Positions 9,027-17,354 of a DNA stretch of 64,000 nucleotides are shown one piece after another. A program made the translations under genes and the position numbers. The notes below the pieces were generated by a model that had not been told where the DNA came from, did not search any database, and was given only the letters and a program-made list of their open reading frames with translations. Each line of letters begins with the position of its first letter. Position 1 is the first letter of the stretch. The stretch is from contig NZ_JOAG01000037.1 in NCBI RefSeq assembly GCF_000725485.1, forward strand, positions 1 to 64,000, given 5' to 3'. The DNA is from Nonomuraea candida. Lineage in GTDB: Bacteria > Actinomycetota > Actinomycetes > Streptosporangiales > Streptosporangiaceae.

Positions 9027-9452
9027 TTATTCGCCGGCGCCGACCCACTCGGTCTCGCCGTCGGCGAACACCTGGTGCTTCCAGATCGGGACCTGCGCCT
9101 TGAGGTCGTCGATCAGCCGGCGGGACGCCTCGAACGCCTCGCCCCGGTGCGGGGCGGCCACCGCGACGATCACCGCCGCGTCGCCCAGCTCCAGGTCGCC
9201 CACCCGGTGCACGGCCGCCAGCGCGGTCACGGGGAAGTCGGCGGCGATCTTCTCCGCCACCCGCCGCAGCTCGGCCTCCGCCGAGGGGTGCGCCGAGTAG
9301 GACAACTTGGTCACGGCCTTGCCGTGGTCCTGCTCGCGCACGGTGCCCACGAAGAACGTCGTGCCGCCGGCGGCATGGTCGCCCACGGCGGCCAGCACCT
9401 CGTCGACGGAGAGCGGGGTGTCGCGAATGCCGAGCAATCGGATGACGTCCAC
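9027..9452 (-). CDS. moaE: Molybdopterin synthase catalytic subunit
   Basis: MoaE, 141 residues, the large subunit that transfers sulfur from thiocarboxylated MoaD to precursor Z in molybdenum cofactor synthesis. The catalytic lysines are K118 and K125 in the LKAQVPIWKHQ segment; the family signature HRVGDLELGD and a conserved PHRGEAF also occur. It starts with GTG. No moaD, moaA or moaC is adjacent; moeZ, which activates MoaD-like proteins, is about 40 kb away at 48250. Confidence 0.93.
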   Translation of the reverse strand: MDVIRLLGIRDTPLSVDEVLAAVGDHAAGGTTFFVGTVREQDHGKAVTKLSYSAHPSAEAELRRVAEKIAADFPVTALAAVHRVGDLELGDAAVIVAVAAPHRGEAFEASRRLIDDLKAQVPIWKHQVFADGETEWVGAGE

Positions 9453-9469
9453 AGAAAGAGCCTAACCGT

Positions 9470-10540
9470 TCACCCGCGCCGCTTCTTACGCACCTGACGG
9501 ACGATCGCGGCCGTGCCGATGACGGCCACGGTGGCGCCGGCGGCGGTCAGCGTGGCCTCCTTGACCGGCAGGCGCCTGCCGACCACGGTGGTGCGCTTCT
9601 CGCGCAGTTCGAGGAGCTGCTCGAAGGCGGCCTCGTTCGTCCACGACGGCTTCCAGCCGGCCTCGCGCAGCGCCGCGCAGTCGACGACCCACGGGTAGAC
9701 GACGTAGTGCAGGTCGGTGGCGGGCGCCGGGGTGACGCCGAGGCGGTGCAGGCGCTGGGCGGTGCCGAACGTCAGCCCCGCGGGCAGCTCCAGGCTGCGG
9801 ATGCCCGACAGCTCCTCGACCTGCTCCTGCTCCAGCCAGCCGTCGGAGCCGACCGCGACCACGCCCGTGACGACGCCGCGCGCCGCCAGCTCCAGCGCCG
9901 AGATCAGGTCGTCGATGTGGCAGAACTGCCAGTGCGGGCTGCAGCCCTTGACGGTCAGGAGCCTGGGCGACTCGAAGTGACGGGTGATCACGGTGTCGAC
10001 GCCGGGGCCCACGACCGCGGCCGGGCGCAGCACGGTCACCTCGAGGCCCGGGTGGCTGCGCAGGGACCTGCGCACCAGCGACTCGATCTCCAGGAAGTCG
10101 CCCACCACGCCCGTGTCGGGCTCGGCCGCCACGGGGGCGTCCTCCGGCAGGGGCACCTCGTTGTCGGGCGCGGCGCCGTACACCATCGCGCTCGTGACCA
10201 GCACCACCCGCCGCACGCGCGCCGCGGCGCAGGCCGTCAGCACGGTCTGGGCGGCGCGCAGGTTGTACGCCCGCCGCTCCCCCGGGTCGGAGTCGACGGC
10301 GTAGTCACCGGCCAGATGGACCAGGACGTCGATGTCGGAGATCCGGTTCGCCAAGAGCGGATCTCGTACGTCGATCACTCTCCACGTGGCTTCCTGGACG
10401 TCGCCGCGTTCCTCGTCGATGGCCACCACTCTGCGGAAATCCGCGGAGGTTACGAGCCTTGCGAGCACTTCCCGGCCGAGGCCGGAGGCCGCGCCCGTGA
10501 CGGCGACGACGGGTTGGCGGTGGCGTTTCGAGGTAGGCAC
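9470..10540 (-). CDS. SDR-family NAD(P)-dependent epimerase/reductase-like
   Basis: Extended short-chain dehydrogenase/reductase-like protein, about 356 residues. The N-terminal Rossmann motif is VTGAASGLGREV. Further family features are DIDVLVHLAGD, the VTSAMVYG strand where the catalytic Tyr is expected, and a RPAAVVGPG segment. The C-terminus ends in a hydrophobic helix plus a basic tail (AAIVRQVRKKRRG), suggesting membrane attachment. The substrate cannot be inferred. The start chosen is GTG 10540, with GAGGA four bases upstream; ATG 10558 is six codons longer. Confidence 0.8.
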   Translation of the reverse strand: MPTSKRHRQPVVAVTGAASGLGREVLARLVTSADFRRVVAIDEERGDVQEATWRVIDVRDPLLANRISDIDVLVHLAGDYAVDSDPGERRAYNLRAAQTVLTACAAARVRRVVLVTSAMVYGAAPDNEVPLPEDAPVAAEPDTGVVGDFLEIESLVRRSLRSHPGLEVTVLRPAAVVGPGVDTVITRHFESPRLLTVKGCSPHWQFCHIDDLISALELAARGVVTGVVAVGSDGWLEQEQVEELSGIRSLELPAGLTFGTAQRLHRLGVTPAPATDLHYVVYPWVVDCAALREAGWKPSWTNEAAFEQLLELREKRTTVVGRRLPVKEATLTAAGATVAVIGTAAIVRQVRKKRRG

Positions 10541-10560
10541 CAGGTCCTCACTTTGCACTG

Positions 10561-10590
10561 ATCCGCCATCGGACGACTAACGTGGCGGAT
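10561..10590. promoter_or_regulatory. Inverted repeat in divergent promoter region
   Basis: ATCCGCCA (10561-10568) and TGGCGGAT (10583-10590) form an 8-bp inverted repeat with a 14-base spacer, lying in the short gap between the divergent SDR and DUF2342 genes. This suits an operator for a dimeric regulator, but no regulator is identified. Confidence 0.4.
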
Positions 10591-10625
10591 GTGGATTCCT
10601 CCTCCATCCTGCATGAGGTAGAGCG

Positions 10626-11930
10626 GTGACTGACCTGCCAGGTCGCGAAAACGACCCCAACGAGAACCCGTTCGCCATGTTCGGCAACCCTGAGCAGATG
10701 GCTCAGGCGATGCGCCAGTTCGCCGACATGTTGTCGGCGCCCCAGGGTTCAGGCCCTGTCAACTGGGACATGGCCAAGAACATCGCCCGGCACGCCGTGG
10801 TCGCCGAGGGCGACCCGAGTGTCATGGAAGGCGAGCGACGCCAGATCATCGACGCGCTCAGCCTGGCGGACCTGTGGCTGAACGAGGCGACGACGCTCCC
10901 GAGCGGCGTGTCGGCCCCGCAGGCCTGGAGCCGTTCCGAGTGGATCGAGAACACGATCCCCGTCTGGCGCAAGTTGTGCGAGCCGATCGCCGAGCGCATG
11001 GTCGAGACCATGGGCGGCACCCTCGGCGGCGCCGGCCTGCCTCCGGAGGCCCAGCAGATGGCCGGGCCGCTGATGGGCATGCTGAAGCAGATGGGCGGCA
11101 TGATGGTCGGCCAGCAGATCGGGCAGGCGCTCGGCACGCTGGCGCGTGAGGTCATCGGCACGACCGACATCGGGCTTCCGCTGTCCGACACGGCGGCGCT
11201 GCTGCCCGGCGGCATCGCCTCCTTCAGCGAGGGCCTGGAGGTGCCGTCCGACGAGATCAGGCTCTACCTGGCGTTGCGCGAAGCCGCGCACCACCGGCTG
11301 TTCCAGCACGTGCCGTGGCTGCGCTCGCACCTGCTGGGCGCGGTCGAGGAATACGCCAAGGGCATCACGGTCGACACCTCGGCGCTCGAAGAGCAGATCC
11401 GCGGGCTCGACATCAACAACCCCCAGGCCATCCAGGAGGCGCTGAGCGGGGGCAACCTGCTCAAGCCCGAGGAGACCGAGCGGCAGAAGGCCGCCCTGGC
11501 GCGGCTGGAGACGATGCTCGCCCTGGTCGAGGGGTGGGTGGCCACCGTGGTCGACCGCGCCGCCCAGGGCAAGCTGCCCTCGGCCGGGGCGCTGGCCGAG
11601 ACGGTGCGCAGGCGGCGGGCCACCGGCGGGCCGGCGGAGCTGACGTTCGGCACGCTGGTGGGGCTGGAGCTGCGGCCGCGGCGGCTGCGCGAGGCCGGGA
11701 CGCTGTGGCGGGCGCTGGAGAGCGCGCGCGGCGTCGACGGGCGCGACGCCCTGTGGGGTCACCCCGACCTCATGCCGACGGCCGAGGACCTCGACGATCC
11801 CGACGCGTTCGTACGCGGCGAGACCGCCTGGGACATCTCCCAGCTCGACGCCAAGCCGGACACCGGGTCCGACACCGGGTCCGACACCGGGCCCGACGCC
11901 AAGCCCGACGACGAGGGCGACCGGGGTTGA
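10626..11930 (+). CDS. DUF2342-type zinc-dependent metalloprotease-like
   Basis: A 434-residue protein of the actinobacterial DUF2342 family, often annotated as zinc-dependent metalloprotease and named in part for association with F420 genomes; real activity is poorly established. The family motif REAAHHRLF, with adjacent histidines, is visible near residue 222, after Met-rich helices (AGPLMGMLKQMGGMMVGQQIG). The C-terminus has a disordered Asp/Thr/Gly/Lys-rich tail built from repeats of DTGS. The gene overlaps the next one at TTGA, implying translational coupling. Confidence 0.85.
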   Translation: MTDLPGRENDPNENPFAMFGNPEQMAQAMRQFADMLSAPQGSGPVNWDMAKNIARHAVVAEGDPSVMEGERRQIIDALSLADLWLNEATTLPSGVSAPQAWSRSEWIENTIPVWRKLCEPIAERMVETMGGTLGGAGLPPEAQQMAGPLMGMLKQMGGMMVGQQIGQALGTLAREVIGTTDIGLPLSDTAALLPGGIASFSEGLEVPSDEIRLYLALREAAHHRLFQHVPWLRSHLLGAVEEYAKGITVDTSALEEQIRGLDINNPQAIQEALSGGNLLKPEETERQKAALARLETMLALVEGWVATVVDRAAQGKLPSAGALAETVRRRRATGGPAELTFGTLVGLELRPRRLREAGTLWRALESARGVDGRDALWGHPDLMPTAEDLDDPDAFVRGETAWDISQLDAKPDTGSDTGSDTGPDAKPDDEGDRG

Positions 11931-12487
11931 GCCTGCACCAGGACGCCGTGGAGGTGCTGTCCGCCTGGACCGCGCCCACGCCGGAGGAAGAGGCGCTGCG
12001 CGCGGAGTTCCTCGACCACCTGCGCCGCCACGACGACGCGATGCTGCGCGAGTGCGTGCCGGGGCATCTGACGGCGACCACGGCGGTGTTGTCGCACGAC
12101 GGCTCCAAGGTGCTGCTCACGCTGCACCCGAAGGCCAAGATGTGGCTGCCCATGGGCGGCCACTGCGAGCCCTCCGACACGTCCCTCGCGGCCGCGGCCT
12201 GGCGCGAGGCGTGGGAGGAGTCGGGCATCGCCGGTCTTGAGCTGCTGCCCGGGCCGCTCGCGCTCGACAAGCACTCGGTCTGGTGCCATCCGCCGCAGTG
12301 CTGGCATCTCGACGTCGAATACGCGGCCGTGGCGCCGCCCGGGGCGGAGGCCGTGATGAGCGACGAGTCGCTCGACCTGCGCTGGTTCCCGGTCGACGAG
12401 ATCCCCGAGCTGTCCGACGAGGCGACGCGGCGGCTGGCGGCGCGCGGCCGGGCCGTGCTCGGCTCGGATTCCCGCGCTCTTGGCTAG
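11927..12487 (+). CDS. Nudix hydrolase
   Basis: A Nudix-fold pyrophosphohydrolase of about 186 residues. The catalytic helix REAWEESGI is intact, giving the RE-U-x-EE-x-G-U half of the Nudix box, but the upstream half (GHCEPSDTSL) has no Glu at the usual first position. The substrate is unknown. The start is uncertain: TTG at 11927 overlaps the preceding stop codon, while GTG at 11948 is the other plausible choice and gives 179 residues. Overlap with the DUF2342 gene suggests co-translation. Confidence 0.85.
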   Translation: MSLHQDAVEVLSAWTAPTPEEEALRAEFLDHLRRHDDAMLRECVPGHLTATTAVLSHDGSKVLLTLHPKAKMWLPMGGHCEPSDTSLAAAAWREAWEESGIAGLELLPGPLALDKHSVWCHPPQCWHLDVEYAAVAPPGAEAVMSDESLDLRWFPVDEIPELSDEATRRLAARGRAVLGSDSRALG

Positions 12488-12519
12488 AGTCCTGACGGGG
12501 CGTTCCAGAGGGGGCTTGC

Positions 12520-13503
12520 GTGGAGACCTCGGCCGTCGGCGGCACGATCGTGACACCGGTGCGCAAGCGCGGGAGGTTCCCCGCTGCGTTGACGTGGGTC
12601 GCGGTGACCCCGTTCGCCGCCTGGGCGGTGGCCAGGGTCGCCGGCCTGGAGCGGGGGTCGCTGCCCACGCAGCTCATGACCGCGACGCCGTACGCGGCGG
12701 CGGGCTCGCTGCTCCCCCTCCTGATCGCCGCGGTCGGGCGCAGGCGTGCCGCCACCGTCGTCGCGCTGCTCTCCGCGGCCGCGCTCGGCGCGAGCGTGCT
12801 GCCCAGGGCGCTGGGCACGGCGGAGGCCACGGCCGGCAGGCCGCTGAAGGTCATGACGCTCAACATGTTGTTCGGCAGGGCCGACGTCGAGACGATCATG
12901 AAGCTGGTGCGTGAGTTCGGCCCCGACGTGCTGAGCACCCAGGAGCTGACCCCCGGCGCGGTCGCCGACCTCGACGCGGCCGGGCTCAAGGAGATCATGC
13001 CGCACCGCGTGCTGCGGGACGAGTGGAGCGCCGGCGGCAGCGGCATCTACTCCAGGCATCCGGTGCGGGCGCTGGAGAACGTCGTGCCGCCCGTCGGGCA
13101 CCAGATGCCGGCGGCGCTGATCTCCGTGCCGGGGGGTGAGCCGATCGAGTTCATCGACGCGCACCCGTTCCCGCCGCTGGGACCGCAGATCGACGACTGG
13201 AACCAGGCGATGTCCGGCTTTCCCTCCGCCTCCCCGCACCGGGTGCGCATCATCGCCGGCGACTTCAACGCCTCGCTCGACCACGCCGCCCTGCGCGGGC
13301 TGCTCGACCGGGGCTACAAGGACGCGGCCGACCAGGTGGGGGCCGGACTGATCCCGACGTGGCCGGCGAACAAGCGGGTGCCGCCGCTCATCACGATCGA
13401 CCACGTGCTGGTGGATCGGCGGGTGGGGGTGCGGGAGGTCAGCGTGCGCGACGTGCCCGGCACCGACCACCGCGCCGTGCTGGCCTGGCTCACCCTGCCC
13501 TGA
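12520..13503 (+). CDS. Membrane-anchored endonuclease/exonuclease/phosphatase-family protein
   Basis: A 327-residue protein with N-terminal hydrophobic helices (about residues 18-100) and a C-terminal EEP-fold domain. Metal and phosphate motifs are visible in order: TLNMLFG, the metal-binding Glu in STQELT, GDFNASLDH, and the terminal GTDHRAVLAWL. The family includes DNases, phosphodiesterases and lipid phosphatases; the membrane anchor points to an extracytoplasmic substrate. The GTG start at 12520 follows an AGAGGGGG ribosome binding site. Confidence 0.82.
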   Translation: METSAVGGTIVTPVRKRGRFPAALTWVAVTPFAAWAVARVAGLERGSLPTQLMTATPYAAAGSLLPLLIAAVGRRRAATVVALLSAAALGASVLPRALGTAEATAGRPLKVMTLNMLFGRADVETIMKLVREFGPDVLSTQELTPGAVADLDAAGLKEIMPHRVLRDEWSAGGSGIYSRHPVRALENVVPPVGHQMPAALISVPGGEPIEFIDAHPFPPLGPQIDDWNQAMSGFPSASPHRVRIIAGDFNASLDHAALRGLLDRGYKDAADQVGAGLIPTWPANKRVPPLITIDHVLVDRRVGVREVSVRDVPGTDHRAVLAWLTLP

Positions 13504-13536
13504 CCAGGGCCTTTCCGTACGCCGTGCCGGCCCGGC

Positions 13537-14124
13537 TCACTCTGCCCGCAGCAGGGCCCTGGTGTTGTCCCAGCCTTCGAGGCCGGGGTCGAGGCGTTCG
13601 AGGTCGGCGGGGGCACGCAGGCGGTGCCAGCCGGGCGTGGTGGCCACCCTGCGCGGGCCGGGCGCCTGGGCGCGCAGGTCTTTGACCACGTCGTGGGCGT
13701 TCAGGTCGGGGTCGGCCCAGGCGGGTGCGGGCAGGGCGCAGGCCAGGGCCACGGCGCCGCCGCCCTCCGCGGGGCAGATCGTGACCTCGGCCCGGCCCAG
13801 CTCCCTGAACAACTTGCCGACCAGCAGCGGCGGCAGGTCGGGGGCGTCGGCGGCGATCACGGCCGCCTGCTCGGCCCTAAGACGGCCCAGGATGGCCTTC
13901 AGCGGCTCGTGCTCGTCGACGGTGATCACCTCGGTGCCGGGCCAGACGATGTCGTCCAGGCCGGGGACGCTGGTGATCAGGACGGGGGTGACGAGCTCCA
14001 GGCCCGCGACCATCTCGTAGGTGTCCTCGGCGATCGCCGTCAGGAACCGCCCGGGATCGACGCCCGGCGGCGCGGCCTGCGCCATGTGCTGTCGTACGAG
14101 GACCGCGGCGATGCGCGTCAACAC
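13537..14124 (-). CDS. GT-A-fold nucleotidyl/glycosyltransferase-like protein
   Basis: About 195 residues. The middle strand IAADAPDLPPLLVGKL followed by CPAEGGGAVALAC resembles the TIGR04282/DUF2064 and CofC-like NTP-transferase fold, in which a D-x-P-x-LP loop and a G-P-x-x-G-G loop bind nucleotide. This is fold-level similarity only, and the substrate is not evident. The GTG start at 14124 overlaps the stop of the YgjP gene by seven bases (GTGTTGA) and GGAGGA lies immediately before, so translation is coupled. TTG 14121 is an alternative start. Confidence 0.6.
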   Translation of the reverse strand: MLTRIAAVLVRQHMAQAAPPGVDPGRFLTAIAEDTYEMVAGLELVTPVLITSVPGLDDIVWPGTEVITVDEHEPLKAILGRLRAEQAAVIAADAPDLPPLLVGKLFRELGRAEVTICPAEGGGAVALACALPAPAWADPDLNAHDVVKDLRAQAPGPRRVATTPGWHRLRAPADLERLDPGLEGWDNTRALLRAE

Positions 14125-14633
14125 TCCTCCGGAGCCGTGTGGGCCGCGGCGGAGAAACCCTCCAGGAACCCGCGGGCCCGCTCCGCCTTCGGGTACTGTT
14201 CTACCAGGGCCCAGAACTTGGCTCCGTGGCTGGGCACCAGCAGGTGCACGAGCTCGTGGATGATCACGTAGTTGATGACCCACTCGGGCAGGCCCTTGAG
14301 CCTGGTGGAGATGCGGATGGTGCCGGTCTCGGGGGTGCACGAGCCCCAGCGGTGCTGCTGGTTGTCGACCCAGCGCACGCTCACGGGGTCGGGCTCGCCG
14401 TCCAGATATTTCGCCGACAGCTCCTTGGCCCTCTCCAGCAGGGCCTCGTCGGTCGGCCTTCGCCGTCGTTCCTTGGCGGCCAGCCGATCGAGCATGCGGC
14501 TCACCCATTCATCCGCGTCTTCGCCGCTCAGCCAGGCGGGCAGGAGCACGATCGTCTTGTCACCGTCGCGGTATGCGGAAACCGTACGCCGGCGACGAGA
14601 ACTGCGACGAACCTCGACTGTCTCGGGGGGCAC
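14118..14633 (-). CDS. YgjP-like (M48-related) metallopeptidase
   Basis: A 171-residue YgjP/WLM-type zinc metallopeptidase. The zinc motif HELVH is at residues 126-130 with a downstream His in the PSHGAKFW segment; the family signature WVDNQQHRWGSC precedes it at about 88-99. Members are cytosolic single-domain gluzincins of unclear substrate. The Arg-rich N-terminus (EVRRSSRRRRT) is typical of actinobacterial copies. It ends in Cys-stop, overlapping the next start by seven bases. Confidence 0.88.
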   Translation of the reverse strand: MPPETVEVRRSSRRRRTVSAYRDGDKTIVLLPAWLSGEDADEWVSRMLDRLAAKERRRRPTDEALLERAKELSAKYLDGEPDPVSVRWVDNQQHRWGSCTPETGTIRISTRLKGLPEWVINYVIIHELVHLLVPSHGAKFWALVEQYPKAERARGFLEGFSAAAHTAPEEC

Positions 14634-14700
14634 ATATGCACGTTAGCCGAGACTGGCGAAATTCCACAGAGGGTGGACGTTGTTTCTGCTGGTCAGATGA

Positions 14701-15480
14701 TTAAGAGCCGGTGAATTTGGGCATGCGCCTTTCCCGATGTGCGGCCAGTCCCTCCAGCATGTCGGCCGAGGCCATGGTCACGGGCTGGGCCAAGGATTCC
14801 CACCTCAGAGCGGCTTCCAGGTCTTGATGGTCTTGATTCAGCGCCACTTTGGTGAGCCTTGTGGCAATCGGTGCGTTCTGTGCGATCTTTGCGGCGATGC
14901 CCCCCACCTGCGACATAAGGTCATTTTTCGGGAAACTTTGAGTCACTAGTCCTTTATCTGCCGCTTCAGCCCCGGACACGGTCCGCCCCGCCAGCAACAT
15001 CTCCCGAGCCAGCCCCTGCGCCCTTCTCGGGAGCAGGTACGTGGCCGCCATGCCCGGGTGCAGCCCCAGCGACGTGAAGGGGGCCAGCAGTTTGGCGTCG
15101 TCGGCGGCGTACACGAGGTCACAGGCCAGCGCCACGCACAGCCCCGCGCCCACGGCGGGGCCGTTCACGGCCGCGATCGTGGGGATCTCGAGCTTGGTGA
15201 CCATCAGCCAGGTGCGGTAGAAGGCCAGCATGCGATCGCGCAGCTGAGGCACGGCCTCCGCGCCGCGCTCGCCCAGCCAGGACAGGTCGCCGCCGGAGCA
15301 GAACGCCGTTCCCGCGCCGGTGACGACGACGCATCGCGCCTCCCGGTCCTCGGCCAGACCGGCCATGGTCTCGCGCCATCGGGCGGTCATGGCGTCGGTC
15401 ATGGCGTTGCGGAGGTCGGGGCGGTTGAGGGTGATGAGTACGACTCCGTCGTCTTTGCGATCAACCAAGAGCTCGTCCAT
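14701..15480 (-). CDS. Enoyl-CoA hydratase/isomerase family protein
   Basis: Crotonase-fold protein, 259 residues. The oxyanion-hole segments FCSGGDLSWLG (about 60-70) and GPAVGAGLCVALACDLVYA are present, as is the conserved LNRPDLRNAM near the N-terminus. These place it in the crotonase superfamily, but hydratase, isomerase and dehalogenase members cannot be told apart by eye. It is transcribed away from the ThiF-like gene; the shared upstream region contains 22-bp direct repeats. Confidence 0.88.
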   Translation of the reverse strand: MDELLVDRKDDGVVLITLNRPDLRNAMTDAMTARWRETMAGLAEDREARCVVVTGAGTAFCSGGDLSWLGERGAEAVPQLRDRMLAFYRTWLMVTKLEIPTIAAVNGPAVGAGLCVALACDLVYAADDAKLLAPFTSLGLHPGMAATYLLPRRAQGLAREMLLAGRTVSGAEAADKGLVTQSFPKNDLMSQVGGIAAKIAQNAPIATRLTKVALNQDHQDLEAALRWESLAQPVTMASADMLEGLAAHRERRMPKFTGS

Positions 15481-15503
15481 GCGGGGAAGCGTAACCCGGC
15501 GGC

Positions 15504-15591
15504 TTCAGCCCTGCTCGATGTGCCGTTCAGCCCTGCTCGATGTGCCGTTCAGCCCTGCTCGATGTGCCGTTCAGCCCTCTTCGAGGTCCGG
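15504..15591. repeat. 22-bp direct repeats (three exact, one decayed)
   Basis: Three exact head-to-tail copies of a 22-bp unit starting TTCAGCCCTGCTCGATG lie at 15504-15525, 15526-15547 and 15548-15569, followed by a degenerate fourth. They sit between the divergent crotonase-family and ThiF-like genes. They could be an operator array or a plain minisatellite. Confidence 0.9.
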
Positions 15592-15744
15592 CCCCACCTA
15601 TGTGGCAGTCCTTCCCCATGGTTCGGTCTTGTGCGGTGTTCTGGGGTGGCTCTGTCCACAGGCGGGAGCTGCACGTTCGGAGTTATCCACAGTCGGCGCC
15701 GAACCCGCTCGGGATCTTGCTCCGGCGTGGAACCCTTTCCCGCC

Positions 15745-17292
15745 ATGAGGCCACGTGTAAAGCCCGCCCTCCTGCGCATCCTCCGAGACGAGCGCACCAT
15801 GCAGATCGGCGTGCATCCCCTCCGGGCGATCGTGCTGACCGGTCTGACCCCGTCCGTGCTGAAGTGGCTGGAGAGCCTCGACGGCACCCGCGAGCTGGAG
15901 CGCGTGCTGCGGGAGGCGGTCCTCGCGGGTCTCGACGAGACCCGCGCCCGCTCCCTGCTCGATCAGCTCGCCGCCCAGGGCGCCCTCCACGACGCCTCCG
16001 CCGGCCCCGGATGCCTCCGTGAGATCGCACTGGCCGAGAGAGACCGCATGAAACCCGACCTCGACGCCCTCGACCTCGGCTCGACCGCCCCTGACGGCAT
16101 GTACATCCTCTTCGAGCGCCGCAGACGGTCACGCGTCCGGGTCTATGGCGCGGGCCGGATCGGCGCGCAGGTCGTAGCCCAACTCGCGGCCGCGGGGGTG
16201 GGCAACATCCGGGTGCTCGACCCGGGCCAGGCCAAGCCGGCCGACATCTCTCCCGGCGGTCTGACCTGGGCCGAGGTCGGCATGTCCCGCGAGGCCGGCG
16301 CCGTGGCGGTGGCGAGAAGGCTCATCTCCGGCGGCCTGCCTCCGGTCGACCCCGACGAATTCGACCAGGCCACGCTCACCGGCGCCTCACCCCCGCCCAC
16401 CCCCGGCATCCGCCCCCCACGCCCCGCCACGCCACCGGCACGAACCAGCACGCCACCGGCGCGCACTGGCACACCACCGGCGCGCACTGGCACACCACCG
16501 GCGCGGACCGGCACACCACCGGCGCAGCCGCCCCGGCAGGTCACCGGGGGGCAGCCGCCTCGACCGGGCACCGGGGGGCAGCCGCCGCGACCTGCCGCCA
16601 GTGCCCGGCCGACGAGATCGGCCGCCGAAGCACGGCCGTACAAGCGGACCGCCGGCGGGCAGCCGCCCAGAACGGCCGTCAATCCGCGAGCGCCGAGATC
16701 AGGGGCCGATGAGCAGCCGGCGAGATCGGGCGCCGAGGCCCAGCCGTACCGGTGGGCGGCCGAGGGGCGGTCGTACAGGCCGACCGTGAACGTGCAGACC
16801 GGGGGCACCTACCTCGGAGACAGGTCGGACCGGCCCGACCTGGTCATCCTGGCGCCCGTCGCGCCCTTCGACCGCGTGCTGGTCAACGAGCTGCTCGAGC
16901 TGAACATCCCCCACCTCCTGGTGGCGGCGTTCGAAGGGCACGGGACCGTGGGGCCGCTCGTCCTGCCGGGGCGCACGGCGTGCCTGCACTGCATCGACTT
17001 GACGCACCGCGACCACGACCCGCACTGGGGGCTGGTGACGGCCCTCCTGGGCGGCTATCCACCCGGCGAGATCGCGTGCGACGCGGCGCTCTCGTCCGCC
17101 GTCGCGGGCACCGTCGTCGGCCATGCGCTGGCCTTTCTCGACGGCCGGGAGCCCGTTGTGACCAACGGCACAATGGAAGTTACGCCTGAATGGCGCTGGA
17201 GGAGACGATCGTGGAAGAGGCATCCGCAATGTCGTTGTATGCGAAACAATCCATGTTCGCTAACAATGGACATGGCACCCGACCACGACTGA
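15745..17292 (+). CDS. ThiF/E1-like protein with long low-complexity insert
   Basis: A 515-residue protein resembling the ThiF-family/TOMM leader-binding-like proteins found beside ABC1 kinases in actinomycetes. An N-terminal helical region (1-130) is followed by a Rossmann nucleotide site (VYGAGRIGAQVVAQLAAAGVG, about 132-152). Residues about 215-350 are Pro/Ala/Arg/Thr-rich, including heptad repeats of TPPARTG from 21-bp DNA repeats at about 16427-16530. The fold resumes with DRPDLVILAP, then CLHCIDLTHRDHDPHW. A Cys-rich C-terminus (HPQCRCM) may complete a zinc site. The ABC1 kinase gene follows after 62 bases; shared function is inference. Confidence 0.75.
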   Translation: MRPRVKPALLRILRDERTMQIGVHPLRAIVLTGLTPSVLKWLESLDGTRELERVLREAVLAGLDETRARSLLDQLAAQGALHDASAGPGCLREIALAERDRMKPDLDALDLGSTAPDGMYILFERRRRSRVRVYGAGRIGAQVVAQLAAAGVGNIRVLDPGQAKPADISPGGLTWAEVGMSREAGAVAVARRLISGGLPPVDPDEFDQATLTGASPPPTPGIRPPRPATPPARTSTPPARTGTPPARTGTPPARTGTPPAQPPRQVTGGQPPRPGTGGQPPRPAASARPTRSAAEARPYKRTAGGQPPRTAVNPRAPRSGADEQPARSGAEAQPYRWAAEGRSYRPTVNVQTGGTYLGDRSDRPDLVILAPVAPFDRVLVNELLELNIPHLLVAAFEGHGTVGPLVLPGRTACLHCIDLTHRDHDPHWGLVTALLGGYPPGEIACDAALSSAVAGTVVGHALAFLDGREPVVTNGTMEVTPEWRWRRRSWKRHPQCRCMRNNPCSLTMDMAPDHD

Positions 17293-17354
17293 CGTGCTAA
17301 GAGGACGACCACGAAGGGGGGAAGCGGCATCTCTCCGAGGTTCCGCGCATCAGT

